From the NCBI GenBank assembly GCA_934045905.1, contig OW203764.1, positions 25,160,954 to 25,224,953 on the forward strand: a DNA stretch of 64,000 nucleotides, read 5' to 3'. The notes under the pieces were generated by a model. The model was not told where the DNA came from, did no database searches, and saw only the letters and a list, made by a program, of their open reading frames with translations. Positions 1 to 12,700 of this stretch are shown piece by piece. Each line of letters begins with the position of its first letter. The first letter of the stretch is position 1. A program made the position numbers and the translations under genes. The DNA comes from Leuctra nigra (Eukaryota > Arthropoda > Insecta > Plecoptera > Leuctridae).

Positions 1-2
1 AT

Positions 3-272
3 ACAAATTATAAAAATTAAAAACGACTTAAAAAATAAATTTAAAATCGAAATTAAAAAAATTAAAAATAAAGCTTGGCGCATTGAATTTGCACCGACCA
101 TGTAGACTTCTTCTATCTTCTTCCTACTCTCTGTCTTTCTTCGGCTCCTTTATCGTCATCTTCTTTCTTATGTTGCCTTCCTCTTGACACAATGCGCCTA
201 GCTTTATTTTTTATTTTTTTAATTTCGATTTTAAATTTAGGTTTTAAGTCGTTTTTAATTTTTATAATTTGT
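3..272. mobile_element. AT-rich foldback MITE
   Basis: Roughly 80-bp inverted arms (3-83 and 190-272) begin ACAAATTATAAAAATT and end at GCGCATTG, separated by about 105 bp of unrelated CT-rich sequence. The arms match with only a few changes. The left end coincides with the window edge, so a target-site duplication cannot be checked. Confidence 0.75.
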
Positions 273-645
273 TAAAGTTTACAATGATGGTTCACTTAGA
301 TTGTATTCTTCAAATTTGGACACAACGTTAGGTTTATAGTGTTGTGTTTGGCGGCAGTAACTGGGCGAAATGATATCACGAATTTTAAGTGCGAAAATGT
401 TTAAACAATATATTATTGCTTGGCACTTCTTTTAGATCTCAATTGTTTTAAGTGGGAAGGTGCTTGGCAGTTTTTTTTACAAGTTTTTGTTTTTGTATAT
501 AGGTTTAGCATACCGGAAAGAGTGCCAAAATGCTACGTCTGTGGCGCCGAAGTTACCTCCATTCTACTTGATCCACATTGTGGCCAAGCTACATACATTC
601 CACTAAAGTTGCTTTTGTTTTCTTTGATTTGTTTTTTGTAAATCC
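273..645. other. No gene recognised
   Basis: AT-rich sequence with no splice-supported exon, repeat pair or RNA signature that I can see. The 73-codon ORF at 420-641 shows no coding character. Confidence 0.5.
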
Positions 646-1302
646 GTCCACACTAGGTAGCAACTTTTGGTTGATAAACTTGGTTCTGCTCGTACCCAGA
701 TCACCTTGGTTGGTGACATAATGTAAAGATCACTATTCTTCTACCATGGTTGGTGACATAATGTAAAGATCACTATTCTTCTACCATGGTTGGTGACATA
801 ATGTAAAGATCACTATTCTTCTACCATGGTTGGTGACATAATGTAAAGATCACTATTCTTCTACCAAGGTTGGTGACATAATGTATAAAGATCACTATTC
901 TTCTACCATGGTTGGTGACATAATGTAAAGATCACTATTCTTCTACCATGGTTGGTGACATAATGTAAAGATCACTATTCTTCTACCATAGTTGGTGACA
1001 ATGTAAAGATCACTATTCTTCTACCATAGTTGGTGACATAATGTAAAGATCACTATTCTTCTACCATGGTTGGTGACATAATGTAAAGATCACTATTCTT
1101 CTACCATGGTTGGTGACATAATGTAAAGATCACTATTCTTCTACCATAGTTGGTGACATAATGTAAAGATCACTATTCTTCTACCATAGTTGGTGACAAT
1201 GTAAAGATCACTATTCTTCTACCATGGTTGGTGACATAATGTGATGTCACCAAGTTGCCACCAAGTTGATCAACCAAAAGTTGCAAGTATGAATGGTCCA
1301 AG
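646..1302. mobile_element. MITE carrying an internal 40-bp minisatellite
   Basis: Inverted ends GCAACTTTTGGTTGAT..AACTTGG lie at about 659-683 and, as the reverse complement, at 1262-1286; weaker similarity continues outward to gtcca on both sides. Between them sits a tandem array (see separate entry). Target-site duplication not resolved. Confidence 0.65.
706..1240. repeat. 40-bp minisatellite, about 13 copies
   Basis: The unit begins tggttggtgacataatgtaa and ends cactattcttctacca. Most copies are exactly 40 bp; one is 42 bp (an extra ta) and two are 37 bp (gacaatg for gacataatg). The 37-bp variants begin near 988 and 1185, 197 bp apart, which implies a multi-unit block was duplicated. The last copy is cut off after gacataatg. 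Confidence 0.95.
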
Positions 1303-1367
1303 TTGATCAGCATTACAGTAGTCACATGACCGGTATACTTATTCTGTTTCACTCGCCAGTAGTTACT

Positions 1368-1560
1368 GAACAAGTTGGCTCAGGCGTTTCGGCATTCAGA
1401 AGTCCCGAGTTCGATTCCTGACGCCGTCATTCCTACTGAGTTATTTCATGACTTCCCTCAGTCGTGAGTCAAACATGTGAAAGTTCTTCTCACAACCCTT
1501 CATCCTTACTTGTCACCATCGCCTATCATCATCATAATCATTCATCCATCGTCATTAACC
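1368..1560 (+). mobile_element. tRNA-derived SINE, family 1 copy
   Basis: A pol III A-box-like GTTGGCTCAGGCG (about 1373-1385) and B-box GTTCGATTC (1409-1417) are followed by a body containing CCCTCAGTCGTGAGT and a tail rich in ATC/CAT (to about 1560). Four further copies lie in the window at 23330-23507, 24345-24450, 55388-55600 and 60548-60850, all on the minus strand. Confidence 0.7.
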
Positions 1561-3485
1561 CAGTTGCAGATCAGTGTGACGTTAAACACAATTAAAAGAT
1601 ATATACAAAATAAACCAGTACATTGATACAGATTATTCCCACAGCAACCGTATCTACAAAATATCATGTTGCTAGGCCAGCAGTGGATGTTATTATTAGT
1701 CCAAATGTAATATTCCATTTTCACTACCTACACTACTACACACAGTCTCTCTGAAGGAATCGGGAAGTAAGATTACAATCTCCATGGTTTGAATTTTGTA
1801 AAAACATTATTTTTTATTCCAATGTCTCCCCTCGCCATCAAATCAATCCAGTATAAACTCTAATTGTGAACAGTAGCTTACATAACAGCAGTAGTATTTG
1901 CAGTACAGTATTGACCTCAAATAGATCGTAAGATGTTTATGACAACATTTATTGTAATATTGGTTGACAATAGCTTATTTAATTCGATGCACTGATTTGA
2001 TGAAGTGAAAACTATCTTTTATCACCACCAAAACGCAATGATCTTAATACAAATTTGATGGATATTTTCACAAATGCATGCAATTGATACTAAATTCTAT
2101 AAGTCATTTTTCCATAGAGCGTTTTAAAAACTTCCTTTCTGATACATGCTTATAAATCATTGTGAAGAAGTACACGTAAATATACCATCATGATTTACTT
2201 CATGTTCTAACAGGGAGTTTGAAACTACTAATATTACTTGCTCCTTACCAAAGTCCAGCTTTTGCTATTTTACTGTAAAAATATTGTCATTTTGTTAAAT
2301 ATTGACATAATTTCAATTCTTGTATATGAAGACTGCATAATATATTAGGTACTACATTGAACATACGTTTCAGCTAAATACTGTCATTAAACAGTATCGA
2401 TAAAATCTACCATTTTACATCACAATGATTTTACTGGTATACATCTACGCTGTATATTTTACTAACATACTTTTATACTCTGATATTACACTGGTATGTA
2501 CGGTACATACTGTATATTATACTGGTAGGTACAATAGTTATCACGGCAAACAGCACCTGAGCAATAGAAATGAATATAAAGCTGTGGTTATTTACTATTT
2601 CTACTGTAATTGAATAGAAATCGAAATTGATAACGAACTCGTCTTGACAATATTTAATTCAATTTATATATAAATGTAGTTACAATGCTGACAAAAATAT
2701 TTTTATTAACTTTTGATGGCTAATTGCAAATTAGTCTAAATTTCATGTTGTTATTATTAATTGCACTGTTCGTGGATGTACTGCCAAGTACGAACGAGAA
2801 TGGCTATTTTAATATTCATTTGCTCCCTTCCTACAACTAGATTCTGTAATACTTCATAAAATACAGCTCACTCCTGTTGACCATCTCCGATATATTTAGG
2901 TCAAGATGTCTTTTAGTAGATTACATCTAGCTACTTTAACGACGTGTAGTATATATTTAAAAATTTATATAGATGTCACGTAATCGGTAAACCTAAAGCA
3001 CCACTTTTTAACTTCTAAACCTAATATAACGTACATATCGTAGGGCTTACGATATCTACAGCTAACTAACGCACTATTGTCAATATCTTAAAATATATAA
3101 TCTTCGAGCGTTATTGTAATATGAATATATATAGGGCAACAAGTTCACATATAGTTTTATATATAAATATAATATTTAGTATCGGCATCTACACTTTCTG
3201 CTCTGTTCTTGAAGTGTTTGCAATTCTCAATAGGCCTAAAAGAGCTGCCACTAAAGTCAATAATGAAACTTAGTTATAAGCCTAAGTAATTTTATAAAAC
3301 AAATCGAACACTACAAACGAACAAGAAATAAATTAAATTGAGAGAAAAAAAACATCAGAAAACAACGAAAAAAATAATAAGTATATTGTATGGGAATGCC
3401 CAAAGAGTCTAAAACATAGATCCACTACTGTTATGTGTCATATTAAATATCACACGATGAATCGGCACACACAAACTGATGACAT
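1561..3485. other. 3' flank and probable 3' UTR of path
   Basis: AT-rich sequence downstream of the path stop codon on the minus strand. No exon, conserved protein segment or repeat pair was recognised. A possible poly(A) hexamer is listed separately. Confidence 0.4.
2702..2707 (-). terminator. Possible poly(A) signal of path
   Basis: AATAAA on the minus strand, about 780 bp beyond the stop codon. It is the nearest canonical hexamer I found downstream of the stop (one overlapping the stop itself is ignored). The region is AT-rich, so chance occurrence is likely. Confidence 0.2.
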
Positions 3486-3742
3486 TTATTGCTGCTCTCC
3501 GAACTCCGTGACGATCTCTTCTATACTCGTGTAGGTGCCGGTGACGAATCCCAGGACCCCGAACATGATGATGAGGATGTTCTTGGCTAGGAGCCACTTG
3601 AATGTGCCGTCCTCGTCGGGCGAGTCCCAGTCGGTGACGATCTCGATGATGGCCGGGAACATGAGGCCCAGGGTGGACAGACACACGGCGCCGACCAGAG
3701 AGATGAAGGGGCCCAGGTTTGGAATGGCGATGGCGATTAGAA
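3486..3742 (-). CDS. path: path exon 10: TM9 to TM11 and stop, residues 418-502
   Basis: The acceptor is CATTTTCAG|TTCTAATC. It encodes LIAIAIPNLGPFISLVGAV, CLSTLGLMFPAIIEIVTDWD and AKNILIIMFGVLGFVTGTYT, ending SIEEIVTEFGEQQ and TAA at 3488-3486. PNLG.FISL.GA...S.LGL.FPA is the C-terminal family signature. No dileucine or tyrosine sorting motif follows the last membrane span. Confidence 0.95.
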
Positions 3743-6700
3743 CTGAAAATGGAGATAGGTTTTACGATCGACGACATTTATCAATCTGTATACTCCATTG
3801 GCAAAGGAAAGTCAAAGGTTCAAAATTAGCCCTAATCTAACATATTTGAGAATCATAAAAACTTGATATTTGTTGAATATTATTGATAAATATGTAGACA
3901 GCAAGGAGCTGAAATCTTTTAATTTAAACGAGATGGATGGATGATATGGAAGATCTATCACCCTGAATTTCCTTGACTAGGGAAGGGTCGAGCTAGTCGT
4001 CTATAGAACCTACCTACCCACGTCATAGGACCCCCCCCCCCCCCTTTTTCCTGGTTACCAGTGAGTTCCAGCCCATTCAACTTGCAATTAATCCTCCTAA
4101 TTAACATTTCTAATCAAGTCATAGTGTAAAGGCAAGTTCCTACCCTCAGACATTCAGAAAGTTGTAAACGAAACATAAGCGGTGTCTTACCTGTCGCCGT
4201 GACGAGGAAGATCCTGGTGATGTACTCGCCGACGAGAGGGCTGTTGGGGAAGCGATGACTGATGCCCTTCCAGATGATCTCCATGGGGACGTAGAACTGG
4301 AGGCCGTAGGTGAGGAAGATGGCGACGGCGATCATCACTTTCACAGACTGCGCCAAGCTGGGGGACAAGACAAATACGTCATTACAAGTTCAAGATACAT
4401 CACTTGATCCGTTTTGCCTGGATTGAAAATGACACTCTTCTTCGTTTTGTCTGCACTCAGCGTAATGTGACGGGAATCCATTTTGCGCAGGCATATTGAA
4501 ACTGTCGTTGTTGTTACTATAGGCAGCCTTACATAAAACTATGCTCGACAAAACTAGAAAATGTGTAAATTAAATAATGCTTAAATATTCTCAAAATATT
4601 TTACTAGTCACGGGTTTTCATATTTACATAAAATTACACCGTGTCGCATTTCATTCACCAGACAAAATAAATAATTTCGTCAGATATGCAGAAAGTCTCT
4701 GAATACCTAATATCCACACATTGACCCCACAGAGAGACTTAATTTGCACAATGAATCAGTTATAACTCAATTCTCAGCATATTTCAAATGCAAGGAATGC
4801 AAATGTATACCTCTACTACTACTAATACTACGCAGTTTTCAGTTACAAACTACACGTGCCAGACCTGACACGCATTAGGTTAAAGACATCCATGCATAAA
4901 ACAAGTTGGCACTGAATTTAAAAATAATATTTATGAATATGAAAGGAATCCTTTTGGCGAGTCTTCACAATATATGTATAGTATTCATTACTTCTGTTGT
5001 TTAATATTGTTTGCATACGAATCATCAATCACCTTATGAATGGCTGCAGCAAGAAAGATATGCACACAAGTATTTCAAAGACACACACATCTATAAGACT
5101 ATTACTTTCGTTCACACTGTATTGTAAACACTGTTTTACTCTGTTTATTTTTATTTCTGAAAGAAGTTGAGATAATCATCTAAAACGCGTCAAAAAGGGG
5201 ACAATGTCATCTCATCACTCCACCCAGCCCTAACACACGCAGTCATGATTCATGAAGCTAAGTATCAGCCCCTGCTTTCCACACTTTCCAGATACTCTTT
5301 TTTTCGTGCAATTATTCTTGTCATAATGCAATTATTTTCAATCGTAACTTTTATGACAATGAAAAAAGGGCAGATTCAAAAGCAATCTCCTAAGATATTG
5401 TGGTATTGAATACCAAAGGAAATATTAAGGGGATTCGAGGGGGGTTATTACTTTTTAATTTCAGGGCAAATATTGTACGTAGGTGTCAGATGAGACCGAT
5501 ATTTAGCGAAATCAACCCGTTTTGGAAAGCCAAAAAAATATCCGGGACGATCAAAACTGGTTCAAGACGATTCACGGAAAAGGTCTTAACTGAATAACCG
5601 CTCAACATAGCAAGCTGAAACTTGGCATGAATAATCATAATACATATACCTATGAAGTACTAAAGTCCTTTTTCGGCATTTTTATTGCATTTTTTCTAAA
5701 ATAAAGTCCGTAGGTACCGGATTTTTCGTCTAGAAAACCCACATTTATTGGTGCCTGTGGCCAGGTTAGATATCAAGTTATTGACAAAAAGAAACTTAGT
5801 GCCCTCTTCATCCTATTCATAACGAAGACAACGAGCCCACTTGCAAGTCTGTAGAGTGAACGTTGCGGTCTCTCAGATTTTTTTAGTGAAACAGCAATTT
5901 TTCTTCAAAAAAATTTCGGGACTAAAATATTGGAGTCGAAAAAGGTCAAGTGGGTTGAAGAATCACTAATAGAATGAGGAAAATACATTATCTTCCTCTT
6001 ATGTGCAATAGTTTGGCCAATTTCGTGTTTTATATGTTTAGTCACGTGGTAAATAATAGTACCTAATTCGAAAATTTGAAAATTAGAGATGAAACAATTG
6101 TTTTCCGATGCGTCGACTCGTGACATTCATGTCAATGACAAGTGATTAACATGCGACTTACACTTCTTCTGTTGGCAGATTGAGCGTGATGCTGGCTTCA
6201 GTTGCATCGCCGTACTTGACGTAGCCGAAGAAGCCCGTGGCGGCGTACAGCGTGACGACGAAGAACATGCCGATGTTGAGGACGCCGGGACAACCGATGA
6301 AGTGCGTCGGCGTCTTCATGTTGTTCTCAAGCGGCATCACCTGTACACAGAAGCAAGGTCAATATATTGTCGTGACAAAGACAGCAGACTCAGCGGCCAA
6401 GATTGATGGGGAAAGCTGGACATCAGAAAGCTTGATTGGAGAAGTTAGCAGGGGCGTATTCAGGGGAGGGGGGGCCGAGGGGGCTATGCCCCTCCCCCCT
6501 CCGAAATCGGGATTTCATCTAAGAATGTAAGAACATTTAAAAAATATACGTGAAAAAAACACTGAAAAATAGACAGAAACGTTCCAAAATAGTTAGAATT
6601 GAGTTAAAATTCCAAAAAATGTCCGGGGCTATGTGCCCCGGACTTGCATACTGTCCTCATGAGTTCAATAAATTTACCTATTCCCTCTTAAGACTAATTT

Positions 6701-9700
6701 TGGGATATTTTGTAATTTATAATTCCCCAAAATAGCTATACACTGCGATTAAAAATTGCACCTAAATGAATGACCTTGATCAACATTTTTCGGACTGGTA
6801 AAATACAATACAAAAACTCCAATTGATTTTTAAAAATTTCATGTTACAGAGATATTTACACAAGTTACCAAGTGTGACATCATTATCATCATTCGACGAA
6901 GCAAGACGAACAATTTTAACGAAATCAAATCAATAAAAATTATGACGTATTATTTCATCTACAAGCTAAATAACAAATGAACAAATTAGGCGGATTGTTA
7001 GGGTTAAAAACGGATGTTCTGTCATTGAACAAAAGTATTTGCTAGTAAATTGAATGGGCAATTGATACCGTACCTATAGTTGACTTAATTAACATATTGT
7101 TTGCCGTTCAAAACTTTAAGCTGTTATTTAATTATGCAAACTTTTAATGTATTTCTTATCAAAATAACTGATATCAACCTGTGCTTGAAAAATAACTTTT
7201 ATGGTTCGCAGAACCGAACTTCGAATAATAAGAAAATAAACAAAATATTTGTGTGTAATTTACATTTCAAGGGAAAATTATATTTCGTTCTTACCACGCC
7301 GATGCCCTCCAGAGCAAAGATGGCCGTGCCGAAGAAGAGGGGTAGCGTCTGCCACGACGCAAAGTTCGGCCTGACACTCGGCGACGGCAGGTCGGTGAAG
7401 ATGTAGTAGAACGTAATGCCGAGACTCGTCGCAATCAACAGGTTGGCGACCATCGAGAAGGGCGCCAAGTACTTGAGGTTGCGCACCAGACTCAGCAGCA
7501 GCAGTGGCAATAACATGATGGCCATGTACACGCGGATGTCCCAGTCGAGATCCGTGTGGTGGTCCACGACCTGGGACAAGTGGCATTATGTCATGAGCGA
7601 GGTGGGAAGGACCAGGTACTTGAGGTAGACTCAGCAGGAGAGGCAGTAACATGATGGCCATGTACACGCGGATGTCCCAGTCGAGATCCGTGTGGTGGTC
7701 CACGACCTGGGACAAGTGGCATTATGTCATGAGCGAGGTGAGAGGACCAGGTACTTGAGGTAGACTCAGCAGGAGGGGCAGTAACATGATGGCCATGTAC
7801 ACGCGGATGTCCCAGTCGAGATCCGTGTGGTGGTCCACGACCTGGGACAAGTGGCATTATGTCATGAGCGAGGTGAGAAGGACCAGGTACTTGAGGTAGA
7901 CTCAGCAGGAGGGGCAGTAACATGATGGCCATGTACACGCGGATGTCCCAGTCGAGATCCGTGTGGTGGTCCACGACCTGGGACAAGTGGCATTATGTCA
8001 TGAGCGAGGTGAGAAGGACCAGGTACTTGAGGTAGACTCAGCAGGAGGGGCAGTAACATGATGGCCATGTACACGCGGATGTCCCAGTCGAGATCCGTGT
8101 GGTGGTCCACGACCTGGGACAAGTGGCATTATGTCATGAGCGAGGTGAGAAGGACCAGGTACTTGAGGTAGACTCAGCAGGAGGGGCAGTAACATGATGG
8201 CCATGTACACGCGGATGTCCCAGTCGAGATCCGTGTGGTGGTCCACGACCTGGGACAAGTGGCATTATGTCATGAGCGAGGTGAGAAGGACCAGGTACTT
8301 GAGGTAGACTCAGCAGGAGGGGCAGTAACATGATGGCCATGTACACGCGGATGTCCCAGTCGGGATCCGTGTGGTGGTCCACGACCTGGGACAAGTGGCA
8401 TTATGTCATGAGCGAGGTGAGAAGGGCCAGGTACTTGAGGTAGACTCAGCAGGAGGGGCAGTAACATGATGGCCATGTACACGCGGATGTCCCAGTCGAG
8501 ATCCGTGTGGTGGTCCACGACCTGGGACAAGTGGCATTATGTCATGAGCGAGGTGAGAAGGGCCAGGTACTTGAGGTAGACTCAGCAGGAGGGGCAGTAA
8601 CATGATGGCCATGTACACGCGGATGTCCCAGTCGAGATCCGTGTGGTGGTCCACGACCTGGGACAAGTGGCATTATGTCATGAGCGAGGTGAGAAGGGTA
8701 CTTGAGGTAGACTCAGCAGGAGGGGCAGTAACATGATGGCCATGTACACGCGGATGTCCCAGTCGAGATCCGTGTGGTGGTCCACGACCTGGGACAAGTG
8801 GCATTATGTCATGAGCGAGGTGAGAGGACCAGGTACTTGAGGTAGACTCAGCAGAAGGGGCAGTAACATGATGGCCATGTACACGCGGATGTCCCAGTCG
8901 AGATCCGTGTGGTGGTCCACGACCTGGGACAAGTGGCATTATGTCATGAGCGAGGTGAGAGGACCAGGTACTTGAGGTAGACTCAGCAGGAGGGGCAGTA
9001 ACATGATGGCCATGTACACGCGGATGTCCCAGTCGAGATCCGTGTGGTGGTCCACGACCTGGGACAAGTGGCATTATGTCATGAGCGAGGTGAGAAGGGT
9101 ACTTGAGGTAGACTCAGCAGGAGGGGCAGTAACATGATGGCCATGTACACGCGGATGTCCCAGTCGAGATCCGTGTGGTGGTCCACGACCTGGGACAAGT
9201 GGCATTATGTCATGAGCGAGGTGAGAGGACCAGGTACTTGAGGTAGACTCAGCAGGAGGGGCAGTAACATGATGGCCATGTACACGCGGATGTCCCAGTC
9301 GAGATCCGTGTGGTGGTCCACGACCTGGGACAAGTGGCATTATGTCATGAGCGAGGTGAGAAGGACCAGGTACTTGAGGTAGACTCAGCAGGAGGGGCAG
9401 TAACATGATGGCCATGTACACGCGGATGTCCCAGTCGAGATCCGTGTGGTGGTCCACGACCTGGGACAAGTGGCATTATGTCATGAGCGAGGTGAGAAGG
9501 GCCAGGTACTTGAGGTAGACTCAGCAGGAGGGGCAGTAACATGATGGCCATGTACACGCGGATGTCCCAGTCGAGATCCGTGTGGTGGTCCACGACCTGG
9601 GACAAGTGGCATTATGTCATGAGCGAGGTGAGAAGGACCAGGTACTTGAGGTAGACTCAGCAGGAGGGGCAATAACATGATGGCCATGTACACGCGGATG

Positions 9701-12700
9701 TCCCAGTCGAGATCCGTGTGGTGGTCCACGACCTGGGACAAGTGGCATTATGTCATGAGCGAGGTGAGCAGGACCAGGTACTTGAGGTAGACTCAGCAGG
9801 AGGGGCAGTAACATGATGGCCATGTACACGCGGATGTCCCAGTCGAGATCCGTGTGGTGGTCCACGACCTGGGACAAGTGGCATTATGTCATGAGCGAGG
9901 TGAGAAGGACCAGGTACTTGAGGTAGACTCAGCAGGAGGGGCAGTAACATGATGGCCATGTACACGCGGATGTCCCAGTCGAGATCCGTGTGGTGGTCCA
10001 CGACCTGGGACAAGTGGCATTATGTCATGAGCGAGGTGAGAAGGACCAGGTACTTGAGGTAGACTCAGCAGGAGGGGCAGTAACATGATGGCCATGTACA
10101 CGCGGATGTCCCAGTCGAGATCCGTGTGGTGGTCCACGACCTGGGACAAGTGGCATTATGTCATGAGCGAGGTGAGAAGGGTCAGGTACTTGAGGTAGAC
10201 TCAGCAGGAGGGGCAGTAACATGATGGCCATGTACACGCGGATGTCCCAGTCGAGATCCGTGTGGTGGTCCACGACCTGGGTAAGTGGCATTATGTCATG
10301 GGGGAGGTGAGAAGGACCAGGTACTTGAGGTAGACTCAGCAGGAGGGGCAGTAACATGATGGCCATGTACACGCGGATGTCCCAGTCGAGATCCGTGTGG
10401 TGGTCCACGACCTGGGACAAGTGGCATTATGTCATGAGCGAGGTGAGAAGGACCAGGTACTTGAGGTAGACTCAGCAGGAGGGGCAGTAACATGATGGCC
10501 ATGTACACGCGGATGTCCCAGTCGAGATCCGTGTGGTGGTCCACGACCTGGGACAAGTGGCATTATGTCATGAGCGAGGCGAGAAGGGCCAGGTACTTGA
10601 GGTAGACTCAGCAGGAGGGGCAGGAACATGATGGCCATGTACACGCGGATGTCCCAGTCGAGATCCGTGTGGTGGTCCACGACCTGGGACAAGTGGCATT
10701 ATGTCATGAGCGAGGTGAGAAGGACCAGGTACTTGAGGTAGACTCAGCAGGAGGGGCAGTAACATGATGGCCATGTACACGCGGTAGTCCCAGTCGAGAT
10801 CCGTGTGGTGGTCCACGACCTGGGACAAGTGGCATTATGTCATGAGCGAGGTGAGAAGGACCAGGTACTTGAGGTAGACTCAGCAGGAGGGGCAGTAACA
10901 TGATGGCCATGTACACGCGGATGTCCCAGTCGAGATCCGTGTGGTGGTCCACGACCTGGGACAAGTGGCATTATGTCATGAGCGAGGTGAGAAGGACCAG
11001 GTACTTGAGGTAGACTCAGCAGGAGGGGCAGTAACATGATGGCCATGTACACGCGGATGTCCCAGTCGAGATCCGTGTGGTGGTCCACGACCTGGGACAA
11101 GTGGCATTATGTCATGAGCGAGGTGAGAAGGACCAGGTACTTGAGGTAGACTCAGCAGAAGGGGCAGTAACATGATGGCCATGTACACGCGGATGTCCCA
11201 GTCGAGATCCGTGTGGTGGTCCACGACCTGGGACAAGTGGCATTATGTCATGAGCGAGGTGAGAAGGACCAGGTACTTGAGGTAGACTCAGCAGGAGGGG
11301 CAGTAACATGATGGCCATGTACACGCGGATGTCCCAGTCGAGATCCGTGTGGTGGTCCACGACCTGTGACAAGTGGCATTATGTCATGAGCAAGGTGAGA
11401 AGGGCCAGGTACTTGAGGTACCCTCAGCAGGAGGGGCGGTAACATGATGGCCATGTACACGCGGATGTCCCAGTCGAGATCCGTGTGGTGGTCCACGACC
11501 TGGGACAAGTGGCATTATGTCATGAGCGAGGTGAGAAGGACCAGGTACTTGAGGTAGACTCAGCAGGAGGGGCAGTAACATGATGGCCATGTACACGCGG
11601 ATGTCCCAGTCGAGATCCGTGTGGTGGTCCACGACCTGGGACAAGTGGCATTATGTCATGAGCGAGGTGAGAGGACCAGGTACTTGAGGTAGACTCAGCA
11701 GGAGGGGCAGTAACATGATGGCCATGTACACGCGGATGTCCCAGTCGAGATCCGTGTGGTGGTCCACGACCTGGGACAAGTGGCATTATGTCATGAGCGA
11801 GGTGAGAAGGACCAGGTACATGAGGTAGACTCAGCTGGAGGGGCAGTAACATGATGGCCATGTACACGCGGATGTCCCAGTCGAGATCCGTGTGGTGGTC
11901 CACGACCTGGGACAAGTGGCATTATGTCATGAGCGAGGTGAGAAGGACCAGGTACTTGAGGTAGACTCAGCAGGAGGGGCAGTAACATGATGGCCATGTA
12001 CACGCGGATGTCCCAGTCGAGATCCGTGTGGTGGTCCACGACCTGGGACAAGTGGCATTATGTCATGAGCGAGGTGAGAGGACCAGGTACTTGAGGTAGA
12101 CTCAGCAGGAGGGGCAGTAACATGATGGCCATGTACACGCGGATGTCCCAGTCGAGATCCGTGTGGTGGTCCACGACCTGGGACAAGTGGCATTATGTCA
12201 TGAGCGAGGTGAGAAGGACCAGGTACATGAGGTAGACTCAGCTGGAGGGGCAGTAACATGATGGCCATGTACACGCGGATGTCCCAGTCGAGATCCGTGT
12301 GGTGGTCCACGACCTGGGACAAGTGGCATTATGTCATGAGCGAGGTGGGAAGGACCAGGTACTTGAGGTAGACTCAGCAGGAGGGGCAGTAACATGATGG
12401 CCATGTACACGCGGATGTCCCAGTCGAGATCCGTGTGGTGGTCCACGACCTGGGATAAGTGGCATTATGTCATGAGCGAGGTGAGAAGGACCAGGTACTT
12501 GAGGTAGACTCAGCAGGAGGGGCAGTAACATGATGGCCATGTACACGCGGATGTCCCAGTCGAGATCCGTGTGGTGGTCCACGACCTGGGACAAGTGGCA
12601 TTATGTCATGAGCGAGGTGAGAAGGACCAGGTACTTGAGGTAGACTCAGCAGGAGGGGCAGTAACATGATGGCCATGTACACGCGGATGTCCCAGTCGAG

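Noticed and set aside
3535..3840. Plus-strand ORFs over path exons (3535-3840, 6237-6530, 7101-7406, 7416-7628, 18897-19112)
   Set aside because: They lie antisense to spliced, family-matching exons and end or begin in intron sequence.
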